This document shows positions 37,082 through 48,665 of a stretch of 64,000 nt of DNA, piece after piece (position 1 is the stretch's first letter; every line of letters starts with the position of its first letter). This DNA is from Stromatinia cepivora. Its lineage: Eukaryota; Ascomycota; Leotiomycetes; Helotiales; Sclerotiniaceae. The notes beneath the pieces were generated by a model. That model was not told the DNA's origin and searched no databases. It saw nothing but the letters and a program-made list of their open reading frames with translations. Where the stretch lies: NCBI GenBank assembly GCA_014898415.1, contig RCTD01000013.1, positions 372,001 through 436,000 on the forward strand, given 5' to 3'. The position numbers and the translations under genes were made by a program.

Positions 37082-38758
37082 TGTCACGAGATACACGTGA
37101 TCGCGTACGATCGGGCTAGTACAGTACTAAGCTCCAAACCGATCATATATATAACTTTATAGTACATTCTCTTTAACTCTATAGCTTTTAATTCTAAAAT
37201 TGATTTCTAAACGCTCATTAAATTCATCACATTATTAAAAGCTCTTTCAAATAAGAAATGAAATAACATTTACACATACTCATACACACTCTGCTTATTT
37301 TTATCTAAATATACATTTATATTCTCTCATTTGCATATAGATCTTCTTGATATTATTCAAAAGTGTTGTTTTTTTTCTTACCCTTAATTTCTAAACTATA
37401 AATTACGATTCAATAAACCTTACAATTACAAAACTTCATAACGAAATAATTCATCAACAAAATGAAATCTTGTTCCTACACTCTCTGATTCTCGAATACA
37501 CTTCTACTACTCATACTCCTTCTCATCCGAAACCCTCTCTCTCTGATCCTGAAAAGTTCAATAATAGCTCTCAAAAGTTCGATACCTAGCTTCCTTCGAT
37601 TCAAACGAAACTACAAATAAACAACACTACAATCAACAACTCTACAACTCAATTTTACTATATTTATCTTAATCTCGAATCTCATATACAAACTATAATA
37701 CTACCTCAACTTTCTTTTCTTAATCAAAACGTTCCTTTAAATCATACAACGATCCTAAATCAACTCATATATATTTACAACAATCTAAATAAAATCCAAA
37801 AAACTGAAAATAAACTATTCATTTTCAAACAAAAAACCGATTCTCTATATACCTATATTACAAAATTCGAAAGGATCCTTTACAAAACCAAAGATCAGAA
37901 TTGATCTAATTCAAATAAAATCTCAATCTTTCGCAATAAACTCAATATTACTTTTAGAAATCATTTTTCTCAACAATTTTCTTTTCTCTATTTTTATCCC
38001 AATTTTATTCAAATCATATAACAACTAATTACTTATACAACAAATGAATTCTCTGCATCATCCCACTCTAGTAAACCTAAAGCCCTATATATATTACAGA
38101 ATCCATTCTACTCTCAAAACCACAATCCAATAAACATTAACAATTTTAATATCATTAATACTTTTAGCCCTTTTGATACCCAATCGAACAAATTTAATTG
38201 TACCTTGATTCTACCCTACATACAAATATTCGAGTTTTCCCCTTCTAAAAGAACTCTTTTACACAAATAAAATAAATATATACAATATAAAAATAACTTT
38301 TATTAAATACAAACCTATCCACTAAACCCATATCAAAAAATCCGAAATCGACAAAAACCTATTCCGACTATTACATTAATTATTGAGCCCAAAAACAACG
38401 ATAATAAGAATCTAAAAAAGATAATCAATAACCAATATTTTGAAGATCGCTTGAAGAAGATACATAATACAATAAATATATATTCATTAATTATAATACA
38501 ATTTACACATTAGGAATTTTTATCAAAAAAAGATTAATGATCATTTTGTACTTAAATCATTCATTTAAAATGAATTTGAGACGAACTCTTCAGAAAAGGG
38601 GGGGGTAGTATCACAAGATATATATGATCGTATACAATCGGGTTAATATAATACTAAACTCCGAGCCGATCATATATATAGCTTTGTAATATACTCTCTT
38701 TAACTTTATAACTTTTAATTCTAAGATTGATCTCTAAACGCTCGTTGGGTTCGTCATA
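37082..38758 (+). mobile_element. Gag-only LTR element, copy 2 (1,677 bp)
   Basis: LTRs 37082-37231 and 38609-38758 (150 bp each), polypurine tract AAAAGGGGGGGGTAG, target duplication TATCT on both sides. The interior is colinear with copy 1, with many extra stops. It is inserted in gypsy copy D, whose sequence resumes exactly after the duplication. Confidence 0.88.
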
Positions 38759-39248
38759 TATCTTATTGCGAATTGTGATTAACACAGGAATACAATCTTG
38801 ATCAATTAAATCAGTTTCTTGAATAAAGGGATCCCTGATTATTAAATGAATTATCATTTCCTAAAAGGGAAAAAGAATTATCGAAGAACCCCGGATAATT
38901 AAATCATTTGATCAAAGTTTTCTTCCTCTGATTTCAGGATCTTCGGGTTTGCTTAAATAAAGGTTCTTAGATTTCGATTAAAAGAATAAAGGAAATCCCA
39001 AATATTATTATTGATCTAAATGTTTATATAAATATCATTTAGAACTCAAAAGAAGATTGCATTATTACAGAACTTGTTGTTACTATAGTTTTCAATTATC
39101 GATTCTCCTTTTTCAAATTCATAATTATTGTATAAAGATCTTATAATTATAATAATGATTCAAAAGAAATAATTGAATTATTAGAAGCATCGGTTTCATA
39201 TATTAGAATCTTCTCTTTATTAATCTTCTTTCTTCTAATAATAATATT

Positions 39249-40924
39249 TGTGACGAACTCAACGAGCGTTTAGAGATCAACCTTAGAATTAAAAGCTATA
39301 AAGTTAAAGAAAGTGTACTACAAAGCTATATATATAATCGATTTGAAGCTTAATACCGTACTAGCCCGATTGTATACAATTATATATATCTCGTAACACT
39401 ACCCCCCCCTTCTAAAGAGTTCGCTTCGAATTCATTTTAAATAAATGATTTAAATACAAAATGATCATTAATCTTCTTTTGATAAAAATTCTTGATGCGC
39501 GAATTGTATTACAACCAACGAATATATATCCATTATACTATATACCTCCTCCAAACAATCTTTAAAATATCGGTTATTAATCATCTCTTTTAGATTCTTA
39601 TCATCATCATTTTCGGGCTTAATAATCAATATAATAACCGGAATAGACTCTTATCGATCTCGGACTCTTTGATATAGGTCTAACAAACAAACTCGTATCC
39701 AATAAAAGTTACTTCCATATTATACATATTTATTTTGTTTATATAAAAGAGTTCTTTCAGAAAAGGAAAACTCGGGTATTCGTACACAGGATAATATCAA
39801 GATATGATCGGGTTTATCCAATTGAGTATCAAAAGGGCTAAAGGCACCAATAACATTAAGATTGCTAATATCCATTGGATCGTAATTCCGAAAATGGAAT
39901 GGATTCTGCAATATATATGGGGTTCTAGGTTTACTAAAATAAGATAATACAAAGAATCCATTCATTGTGCAAATAATTAATTATTGTATAATCTAAATAA
40001 AATCGGGATAAAAACAAGGAAAAGAAAATTATTAAGAAAGATAATTTCTAAAAGTAATATTGAATTTATTGTGAAAAATTAAGATTTTATTTGAATCAAA
40101 TTAATTCTGATTTTTGGCTTTGTAAAAGATCCTTTCGAATTTTGTAATATAGATATATAAAGAATCAGTTCCTTATTTGAAAATGAATAATTTGTTTTTA
40201 GCTTTTTGAACTTTATTCAGATTGTTGTAAATACATATAAATTAATTCAGAATTGTTATATGATTTAAGGGAACATTTTGATCAAGAAAAAAAAGCTGAA
40301 GTAGTATTATAACTTATATATAAGATTCGAGATTGAAATAAATATAATAAAATTGAACTATAGAATTGTTAATCGTAATACTATCTACTTGTAATTTCGT
40401 TCGAATCGAAGGAAACCAAATATCAAACTTTTGAAAACTATTATTGAATTTTTCAGGATCAGAAAAAAAGGGTTTCAGATAAAAAGGAATATAAACAACA
40501 AGAATGCATTCGAGAATCAGGGAATATAAAAACAAGATTTCATCCCATTGACGAATCACTTTGCCACAAAGTTTTGCAATTGCAAGGTTTATCGAATCGT
40601 AATCCATAGCTTAGAAATTAAGGGTAAGAAAAAAGACAACATTTTCAAATAATATCAAGAAGATCCATATACAAACAAATGAATATGAGTATATACCTAG
40701 GACAGAAATAAGCGGAGTGTGTATAAGCATAAATATATATTATTCCATTTCTTATCTAAAAAAGCTTTTAATAATATGACGAACCTAATGAACGTTTAAA
40801 AATCAACCTTAGAATTAAAAGTTATAGAATTAAAAAGAGTGTGCTACGAAGCTATATATATGATCAACTCGGAGCTTAGTACCGTACTAGCCCGATCGTA
40901 TGCGATCACGTGTATCTCGTGACA
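39249..40924 (-). mobile_element. Gag-only LTR element, copy 3 (1,676 bp, inverted)
   Basis: Reverse orientation: starts TGTGACGAACTC and ends TATCTCGTGACA, with target duplication ATATT on both sides. The Gag-like frame at 40607-40314 (LRQ-free, MDYDSINLAIAKLCGKVIRQ then FLYSLILEC, DPEKFNN, IRTKLQVDS) is the best preserved copy of the protein N-terminal half. A further open stretch lies at 39965-39720. Inserted in gypsy copy D. Confidence 0.88.
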
Positions 40925-41226
40925 ATATTATCCAATCCTATATTTATATTTTCTTCGAAGGATTGTTGAAATAATTGAGGAAAAGAAAAGGGTTCCTTAA
41001 AATATACTTTCGAAGGTTTGAAGTATATAAAAGAAGGAATTTATTGTATTATAAAAGTAATAGTATATTTCTAAAGGTATTTATATCTTTGTCGATTAAA
41101 TCAAAATAAATCTTTTTTCTTTAAATATAATATTTATAAAAGTTCATTTAAAAAAGTATTATTAAAATAAAGTATTATTTGGAAGGCCATTAAATAACCA
41201 GACATTTATAAATAAATTGTAGATAA

Positions 41227-41508
41227 TATAATATATAAAAACCATAATAAAGCTAAATAAATAGGATCAATTATATTCTTTAGAATCTATAATTGAAGAA
41301 TTATAACTTATAAAAAGCGATTAGATATATATATATAAATACTCATTTGTGAACTGCAGGGCTATACACATATATTATTAAGATCACCATTCTACTATAC
41401 TAAATCATATGAATCGTAACGCATATACACGGACGATCAACTCATTAATTGATATAGAAGATAAGAGGTATCACGTGGTTAGCCTCCTGTGGTTCACGAT
41501 TCGTGACA
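41227..41508 (-). repeat. 5' LTR of gypsy copy D (282 bp, reverse)
   Basis: Ends CACGATTCGTGACA, the reverse complement of the family start TGTCACGAATCGTG. The other end is strongly mutated (TATAATATATAAAAACC). Exactly 282 bp, like the LTRs of copies A and B. Confidence 0.88.
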
Positions 41509-42133
41509 AAAATTATAAAATCTTTAGAATCGACTAGTATTTATATAAAGAATATATATTCAAAATTCTAATTCATTATATTGATTTGTTATAAAATTAT
41601 GGTTTTTGATATAAAATGATGGCCGGAATGAAGAGGTGGTCGGAAACTAGATTACTTATTGTCACGAGTTCACCACCCGTTCCTAGCTAGCATAGATGCC
41701 TCAGGCATCCACTATTCTCCATATAGTCAGAGGTACTCCTGCACCTTCTTTCCTCCTACATAGAATATCATCACATTACCTAAGGCCCTACCACCGCCGT
41801 GATCCTTATTTAGAAGTTTACTGCCGGGACAAATCTTAACATCAATCTCCAGACTCAAATCTCTTCCAGTATTAAATTCGTTCCGAACCTGGTATAGTAA
41901 AGGATTACTAAAGAACTCTCTGCACCTAGATTGCAGTGAACCAGCTTCTCCGCATTGAAAGAAAAAAGAGTCTTATCTTGTATTCGCGCTTGCTCGTTTT
42001 TTCCTTGGCGGTCTTGATTACCCAGCATCCGGGGTGCTTAATATATGGATAGAATACATAGATGTGATCCCTGATGACGATTCAGTGGAACGGTGCCGAT
42101 GAGGCAAAGTTGAGAGTAAGAAGTATCAAGTAG
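41509..42133. other. Border of the AT-rich block, no gene seen
   Basis: AT-rich to about 41655, then normal composition. A TGTCACGAG at 41660 resembles the start of the LTR families here, but no matching end or duplication was found. No coding frame is supported. Confidence 0.4.
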
Positions 42134-44209
42134 TTACATCTCTTGTTCGGAGGTTCGAGTCTGGTTCTTTTCGTTTTTATCCAGATTATCCTTCGCCAGG
42201 GCTACCCTATTGAATGGCGCCGGGATCTTGCCAAGAAAATCCGCAAAGCCCAGAAGTAGTCCTACGAATAGCAGAATAAACGGTGATTTATTTAGTCGGA
42301 TTAGAACTTCCTGGGCTTCTCTATTTTTTTTCTCGTGCTTGTATGCTTGCTTCCTGCTAGAGTTGAGTTTGACATTGAAAATACAGCAGGCGCATCAGGA
42401 GATATTGATGACAGCGCAGTACTAGGCACTATAGAACTGTTTAACTTTGTTTCATCGTCTCCAGCAGATGCTACAACGAGATTTGAAGTCAAAGTGTTAA
42501 CCGCTTCCCTTGCTGGGGCTGCGCAGTGTTCTGTTTTGATAGAGAAAATTGATGGCGCGGCCGAGAGAATTTTGAAGAGTGAATCATCCGTGAATTCTGA
42601 CGTTGATGGCGCACTTGTAGTTAAGAGTGATATCCTGTTGTCTTTACGAGCTTCACCCTTCTGGTCTGTATGATGCTCATGTAAAGTACTTTCAGTTCCT
42701 GCGGGTCGGTTATGGGGCAATTTTTTGACACTTTCAAAGGATGCCGGTAGAGCTTCTGGAATCTGAAGAGAGACCGAGCTCATATTCGCCCATTCCATTG
42801 CCATTGGTAAACCAGCAGCAAGATCGTTGAGATTTCGCTTGTATTGTATCCCGGACCCTAGATTAATCAGCGTCGAAGCCGTCCCAAGCCCTTGATTCCC
42901 ACGAGAAGCCGATGAAAATTTCATGTGCTTCATGATTCTGTCCTTGACCCTTTTCAATTTCCCATCTATCTCGACATGCAAATAGAAGGGCTTGTATTCG
43001 TGTTCAAGCGCGAGTCCTGTGTGAATGATATTGCTATGCAAAGATCGAGCTTCTAGGTCATTCTCTGTCAACTCCCATCTCAATCTCCGATACACGGCTC
43101 CATATGCGATAGAGTTTCTCCCTAACTTATCCTTCACTGGAAGCAGCTGACCGGAAAACAGCCAGCGACTAGTATGAATTTTCCTTTTCATGGCATCGAT
43201 ACCAATACCGCCAACACCTGTTCCAAGTACGTTCACATTGGGTGTAGACTGCGCAACAGATACCCATGGGGCGGGTAATGACCTCGATGAGTAACCCGCG
43301 GATTATCTGTAGCGGAACAAGTAATTCAAAATTTGGGATAGATAATTTATAAAACGGATACAAATTATCCACAGATACCCACCTACCTATATATTATATA
43401 ATATTTCATAAAATTAATATAATTTTATAATTAATATAAAAATTAATATAAATCTAAACTTGGATCACTTTTGGATTATAAAATGATCTGAGAATAACTT
43501 CAAATTTAAACGAAAAGTAAATAATCTATAAATAATCTATAGATTATTTATAAATAATCTATATACCTACAAATTATTTGCAAATTATCTATATATCCAT
43601 AGGTTACCCACAGATAATCCATCTATCCATAAATAAATAAATTATCTACAAATAATCCGCGGATTATCTATAACAGAACAGATAATTTTAAATTTGAATA
43701 AATAATCCACAGAGCAAATAGAACCTTTGATGGATACCCACGGGGCGGATTATCCGCGGATAACCCATAGGTACAGATAATTTTTGCGCAGCCTAATTGG
43801 GTGTAAACTGATATTTCTTTTCCACGGGCATCGTCCGGAGTTCTCCTTTCAGCTGCTTCGGCCCAAAGTGATCTGTGACACAGAGCGAACTTGCCATATT
43901 ATTGGCACCCGGTGTTCTTTCTTCTGCAGTTTCATAACGCTCTAGAGTTATCACAACGGTTGCGCTTGACAGCCTACAATCAGCGGGTTGATTGAAATTC
44001 AGGTCCATATAAATTATGCCGGCAGGACGCTCATTTTCACCCAAAACGCCCCATTGAGACTTCGATAAGCAAAGACGACAATCGACTGTAACCTTGCCAA
44101 ATTCTCGACAATTCAAGGACGCAGCGCTCTCAGCCTCCAGCCTCACAAAATGCTGGCCGTATTTCCGCGAAATTAAAGGTCGTCGGTGTAGGATCGGTGC
44201 TCGCTCCAT
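42134..44209 (-). pseudogene. Unrecognised gene disrupted by a hAT MITE and a frameshift
   Basis: The 5' part, 44209-43796, starts at ATG 44209 (MERAPILHRRPLI) and runs to KYQFTPN. The next codon is a TAG supplied by the MITE end. The 3' part resumes at 43236 (VNVLGTGVGGIGIDA). Removing the insert and one target copy restores the frame exactly. A second lesion is an A8 run at 42324-42331: after it the frame ends as EKPRKF-stop, whereas one extra A gives QEVLIRLNKSPFILLFVGLLLGF, a membrane helix, continuing to a stop at 42134-42136. The ancestral protein of about 500 residues had a conserved-looking core (CVTDHFGPKQLKGELRT, PFYLHVEID), a Ser/Thr-rich linker and a C-terminal membrane anchor. 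The family is not recognised. Confidence 0.8.
43245..43795. mobile_element. hAT-type MITE, 551 bp, inside a coding exon
   Basis: Terminal inverted repeats TAGACTGCGCAA (43245-43256) and TTGCGCAGCCTA (43784-43795) match at 11 of 12 positions. The 8-bp target duplication ATTGGGTG (43237-43244, 43796-43803) is perfect. The interior is non-coding, AT-rich and filled with repeats of ATAATCCGCGGATTATCTA and TACCCAYGGGGCGG. An 8-bp duplication and a TAG-type terminus fit the hAT superfamily. Confidence 0.88.
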
Positions 44210-44545
44210 TATGAATTTTAGACATTTGTTTACAGGAAAGGAAGCTGAGAGATCGTGCAATTGTTTGGGTTTTTAATCAGGCTTTCAGCTGGGGGCTATA
44301 TTTCCAAAACAGTAGGGTCACATGGCAGTACACTTGAGCCGCTTAAATCTCGATGTGCCCACCAATCAGAATGAGAACTGGCTAGCAAATATGCATCTCA
44401 TGTTACATTGCACGCGTCTTGATATATTTATCAAGCACTGCCACTCTTGGAAGTAATTGTGTTGCTCATCTCATGAAATAACGCTCAACAACTCGCAATC
44501 GCAAACGACCCGCTTGTGCAGATCACCATATACAAACACCAAAGG
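44210..44545. promoter_or_regulatory. Shared divergent promoter region
   Basis: 336 bp between the start codons of the disrupted minus-strand gene and the plus-strand 822-residue gene. No specific site can be assigned. Confidence 0.45.
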
Positions 44546-47073
44546 ATGTCGCGCAGAGTTTATGCTACCCGTTCTATTAGTCGCGATGGTGGGTATAGGT
44601 CAGGCCATGGACATAAGAGGACTGGTATAATCAGTGGAGAAGATCGAGGGCCATTATTTCTGTATGAACAAGATTCAACAACCGACACAGATCAACATAG
44701 GAAAGTAGCAATACTCAACCAGGATCCAGATATGGCACCACATGCAAAAGCTCCCGAACATCTGGAAACAAGAGCCTCTGAAAGAAAAGTGATGGTGGAT
44801 AACCATGATGAAGAAAAGTCGGACCCGGTTAACATATCTCAAGATAGTAGCGGTAATCGCAGCACCGACTTTTGTCACGTCGTCACAAACCTGACTCAGG
44901 ATAACACTATCCATCTAGAATTTGATATTGTTGAAGACTACGAGGAATATCTTGAAGAATTTTCACGATTAAAACGATTTGGTAGATTTAAAGATGCGGA
45001 AGAATACTTCCAAAGAAATCTTTTCGATCAAATTCGAACTCCTAGAATCGCAGTTGAGTATGCCGATATGTTGCTGGAGCAAGGTGCTATCAATCATTAT
45101 CTCGAGCTTAGGGAATGTGGCATCCTTCGTCGTCCAGAGCAAGCGAAGGTTGGTGATGTTGCAGGGGAACTCAACTGTAGAAACTTCCGATTGATCCATG
45201 ATCGTTTTCTTATCGACGCTGAAGGATATCTCGGGGCCGCTCTCACCATGATTGACTACGACCGGAATATGCTAAAGATCACGATGAAATGGGAAGGGGA
45301 GCGGAAAGATCAGCAACGCTCTATTGAGGTGATACAAAGCATTCGAGTCGAATCACAAATTTTCTTGATGGCTAACTATCTCAAAAGCTCCAAATGTATC
45401 GGCATTGGCTCTACATAATTGCGCAGGGCGTCCAAGGATCTAATCTCATTGACCCATCAGTATTTCAAGCTAGTTGGCCTGAGTGGAACGATCTATATGA
45501 GAATCTGCGCTCTCACGAGCGGATATGGGATTTCAGAGACATATTTTGTGCCTACCTGTTTGCCTTTGGGGCGGATGAAGCATGGATAAACTTCTTCCGA
45601 AGAAGTTTTCGAACTAGTGATTGTTTAAAGTGTCTGTTCGCTGACTGGTCTCTGGAAAAATGTGACGAATCAACATATCTAGCAATGCTCGACGTATTAC
45701 TTACACTAGCTGATTGTTGCAGGAGTCTTCAAACCTCTTCCGGTCGCTTCCTTCCAACCCCCGAATGGTGTTTGTCGCATGCAAGAAACTTGGCAGGGGA
45801 TATGGCGGCCCAGAATCCTGGCACTGTCAAGTCAAGATCATATTTGAGGTGGATTCTTATGGAAGAAAAGTACAAGAGAGTATCAAAGACAAACTCGACG
45901 AGATCTTCGCGCCAATACAGCAATTTCCAGTATCTGGAAGATTACAATGGAGTCATTCTATCCACGGAAAACGTGCCGATATATGTACCATTAAATCGAG
46001 AGACTCCCGGATGGCACATCATAGACTCCAGAGATGGTTCAGATAAGCTGTTGGAGACGGTTCTCAGCGTTTCAGACGAACTCGGCGATTATCGTACACA
46101 TGCAAAGTGCCTAGGAGAATTGGTCTGCCACTCTTCAGAACCCGAGAACCTGATTGTCGATTTATCTAAATTACTAAAATCCACGGGTGATATGATGGGA
46201 TATATCCGTATACTTCTGTCAAGATATCTGCTTGCTACCGATGAAGACACGTGTGCAGCGTTATATCTCGACCTAAAGAAACACTCTTATACCCCTCATC
46301 AAGACTATCCTCTGCTTGGATGGTGCCGAGCAGTAATTGAAGAGGCGTTATCTCATTCTGTATCGCATTCGCAACTAGACCAAAACATGTTTGGATTGGC
46401 TGGAAGCATTAGTGTTGACCTTCCCTTCACTTTTCATTCGCTGTTATTACAGCGAGGCTTCAGAAAAACTCAAGTAAGGGAGACCGAAGATTCACTAAGG
46501 GGCTACTCACTCAGATGGGGAAGCCACTGGTCAGATCAAAGCTCACGGGATCGAAGCCCTAGAGAATTTTTAGACGGTCGGCAGCCAGGCTCGAGAACAC
46601 AAGATACTGCCACTCAAGCGACAGAGTTGGCTCGTTCAGACACGGATGCCCCTAGGGGAAATCTCGAGCGAAAAAATGAAGAATCAGCAGGAGGCCCGGG
46701 GATTGTAAAAATTGTAGAGGGTATATCCCGTGATTCAAACCGGCCTGCAATTACCAGGGAACGGGTTGTCAGGAGAGGTGCCGGAGGCTCGAGGAATGTA
46801 AGATTTGAAGAGGCTGAATCCCGTGATTCAAGCCGGCCTGCAATTATCAGGGAACGGGTTGTCAGGAGAGATACTACTGACAGTGGTCCTTTTGAAAGTG
46901 GTAGTGAAAGCTCCAGTAGCGAACCTCGTTGGGACTTATCATACAGTGATGATTTATATTCCGAGTCAGATGAAGGGAGTCAGCGGGGTAGAGCCAGTAA
47001 GAGCTCGAAAAAGAAAGACAAAGGCAATGATTGCAAGGTTGAACGTATGTATAATGATTGGGACACAGTCTGA
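44546..47073 (+). CDS. Unrecognised 822-aa protein with TPR-like segment and basic/acidic tail
   Basis: I place the start at ATG 44546 (MSRRVYATRSISRDGG), because the longer frame starts with GTG. Two exons, 44546-45328 and 45388-47073, are joined by a 59-nt intron GTGATA...CTAAC...AAAAG; without it the frame shifts. Residues about 135-205 (EEFSRLKRFGRFKDAEEYF, VEYADMLLEQGA) resemble a helical TPR-like repeat. The C-terminal third is disordered and has two copies of SRDSxRPAIxRERVVRR, then a Ser/acidic run (SGSESSSSEP) and a Lys-rich stretch. Such tails suggest a nuclear or scaffold role, but this is a guess. Family unknown; probably lineage-restricted. Confidence 0.8.
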
Positions 47074-47239
47074 TCATGACCAATCTCTAACATATCTTTA
47101 GCGCCAGTCCAAACTATGGTGCTATATCAAGAACCACCAAAACTTCATCGTGACTAAACAGTGTTTGAGGTCCAATATGAATATCCGATTCAACTATGAA
47201 TACTACGGCCAACGACTTATTGATGTTACCATTTCTGGC

Positions 47240-47739
47240 CAGGGCTGGGCACAGGGTAGGGTGTACCCAGGGTCACCCGGGGTATTTTCATAAAGGGTAC
47301 TGTCTTCTTTTACCTTTATAGGGTAGGGTAATATCTTTCAAAATATGTTTGGGTATTGGGTATCCCGAATATCCGGTATGTGAGTTATATATGAATTCCA
47401 TATAAGTTTTATACAATATCAAATATTCAATATGCATTATTTATATCATTATTTTTGAAATTATATTTATAATCATGTAATCATAAACATATGATTATTA
47501 TCATATAACTATAATCATGTGATATAATATATCATATTCGATCTGTTGAATGTTTATTATGATTGGGGATGATTTCAATTTTAGATAACAATCAGATGAT
47601 TATATGATTTACATTTGTGGGTAAGGTTAATCTAACATCTGCAGATTTTTAAAGGTAATATTTTTGAAAATCTTTACGGGGTAGGGTAATACTCTATAGA
47701 GGTTAAATATCTTGGGTGGGGTATGGGTGCCTAGCCCTG
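47240..47739. mobile_element. hAT-type MITE, 500 bp
   Basis: Inverted repeats CAGGGCTGGGCAC (47240-47252) and GTGCCTAGCCCTG (47727-47739) match at 12 of 13 positions. Flanking 8-bp duplications are TTTCTGGC (47232-47239) and TTTCTGAC (47740-47747). The interior has GGGTAGGGT motifs near both ends and an AT-rich middle, with no coding. The termini differ from those of the 43245 MITE, so it is a separate family. It sits 166 bp past the end of the 822-aa gene. Confidence 0.85.
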
Positions 47740-47747
47740 TTTCTGAC

Positions 47748-48179
47748 TTGATGGGTTGGGGGAATGGAGAATTCCTAGCATATGTCATGTAAAGTTTTGC
47801 TTGAGTTATGATCTTTCACTTCTCAAAGTCATATGGTTAGGGTTTGGGATAATCTTTGACATCTGCATGTGTTTCAATGTGGCTTCTATCATAGCTTATA
47901 TACAATAGAAAAATATAACTTACAAACTACTATTAGAAAATAAATCATATATATATCAAAGATTATCCCAAAAGGACACCATATTTATATCGGGATTGAT
48001 CGATCAATGATATCATGGGGTTTTGAGTACTAGGTATGCATGGACGATATGTAAAAATGTTTAAGTTGGGATTGAATAATAGAAGTACTGTGTAAAGTGG
48101 AGTTGGACAATGAAGGTTAATTGTTGACATTAGAGGGGAATAATAGGGGTCAATTGTTGAAACTGGAGTTGAACTTCCG
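47748..48179. other. Intergenic, no gene seen
   Basis: No supported coding. Several short GTTGAC/TTGTTG-like near-repeats occur around 48050-48180. Confidence 0.4.
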
Positions 48180-48330
48180 GAGTCATTCATATATACATTC
48201 ATTTACAGTCATATTCATTTACAGACATATACATTCATTTACAGTCATATTCATTCAAGGTCGTGTTCATTTAGAGACATATACATTCATATTCATTTAC
48301 TTACAGTCATATTCATTCATAAATGACCAT
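48180..48330. repeat. Minisatellite (CATTCATTTACAGTCATAT units)
   Basis: Imperfect units of about 18-24 bp, 'tcatttacagtcatattca' and 'tcatttacagacatataca', repeat at least six times. Confidence 0.8.
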
Positions 48331-48404
48331 TTTTGGTATCTTTCCAGTCATTTCTGCATAATATTAATTCGAGTCGTCTGTGAAGGGCATATTCATAGAC
48401 TTAA

Positions 48405-48665
48405 ATGAATATTTGGAGTCAGAATACACCCATCTCGGACTCATATGTCTTTATCTTTTAGTCATCTCCTCATTCTCTTGACTCCAATACCCCATGTTAA
48501 ACATATTCATATCCTGAAATGTATTTTCGGAGTCAAAATACTCCGAGTTCGGATTTATTTCCTCGTTATCTTGACTCGAATACCCTGTCACAGATACATT
48601 CATACCCAATATGAAGATTTTCGAGTCAAAATACCCTTGTTTGGACCTCATTTACAGTCATTCTT
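48405..48665. repeat. Degenerate ~95-bp tandem repeat
   Basis: Three diverged units contain 'ggagtcaaaatac', 'ttcggatt', 'cttgactcgaatacc' and 'catattcatacc'. They lie just upstream of the 474-aa gene. Confidence 0.6.

Larger units (their letters stand above)
34740..41226 (-). pseudogene. Ty3/gypsy 5' half (copy D), interrupted twice
   Basis: Reverse-strand internal sequence from just inside the 5' LTR (41226) down to the reverse transcriptase core, where it stops at 'cattatataa' (about 34740) against the copia end. 35017-34748 reads LFVKKSNSNLKFYIDFRLLNS...KVFTKFDIR. 35923-35636 covers the protease-like SYSIILGRFWLSKIRVKFDY. Two gag-only elements sit inside (37082-38758 and 39249-40924). 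The integrase half is missing. Confidence 0.82.

Noticed and set aside
41660..42000. Possible solo LTR starting TGTCACGAGTTC
   Set aside because: The start matches the local LTR families, but no matching end (…TGACA or a RIP form) with a repeated CTTAT flank could be found.
42150..42165. GGTTCGAGTCTGG, resembling a tRNA T-loop
   Set aside because: The flanking bases do not pair as a T stem, no D arm or acceptor stem is found, and it lies in the 3' coding part of the disrupted gene.
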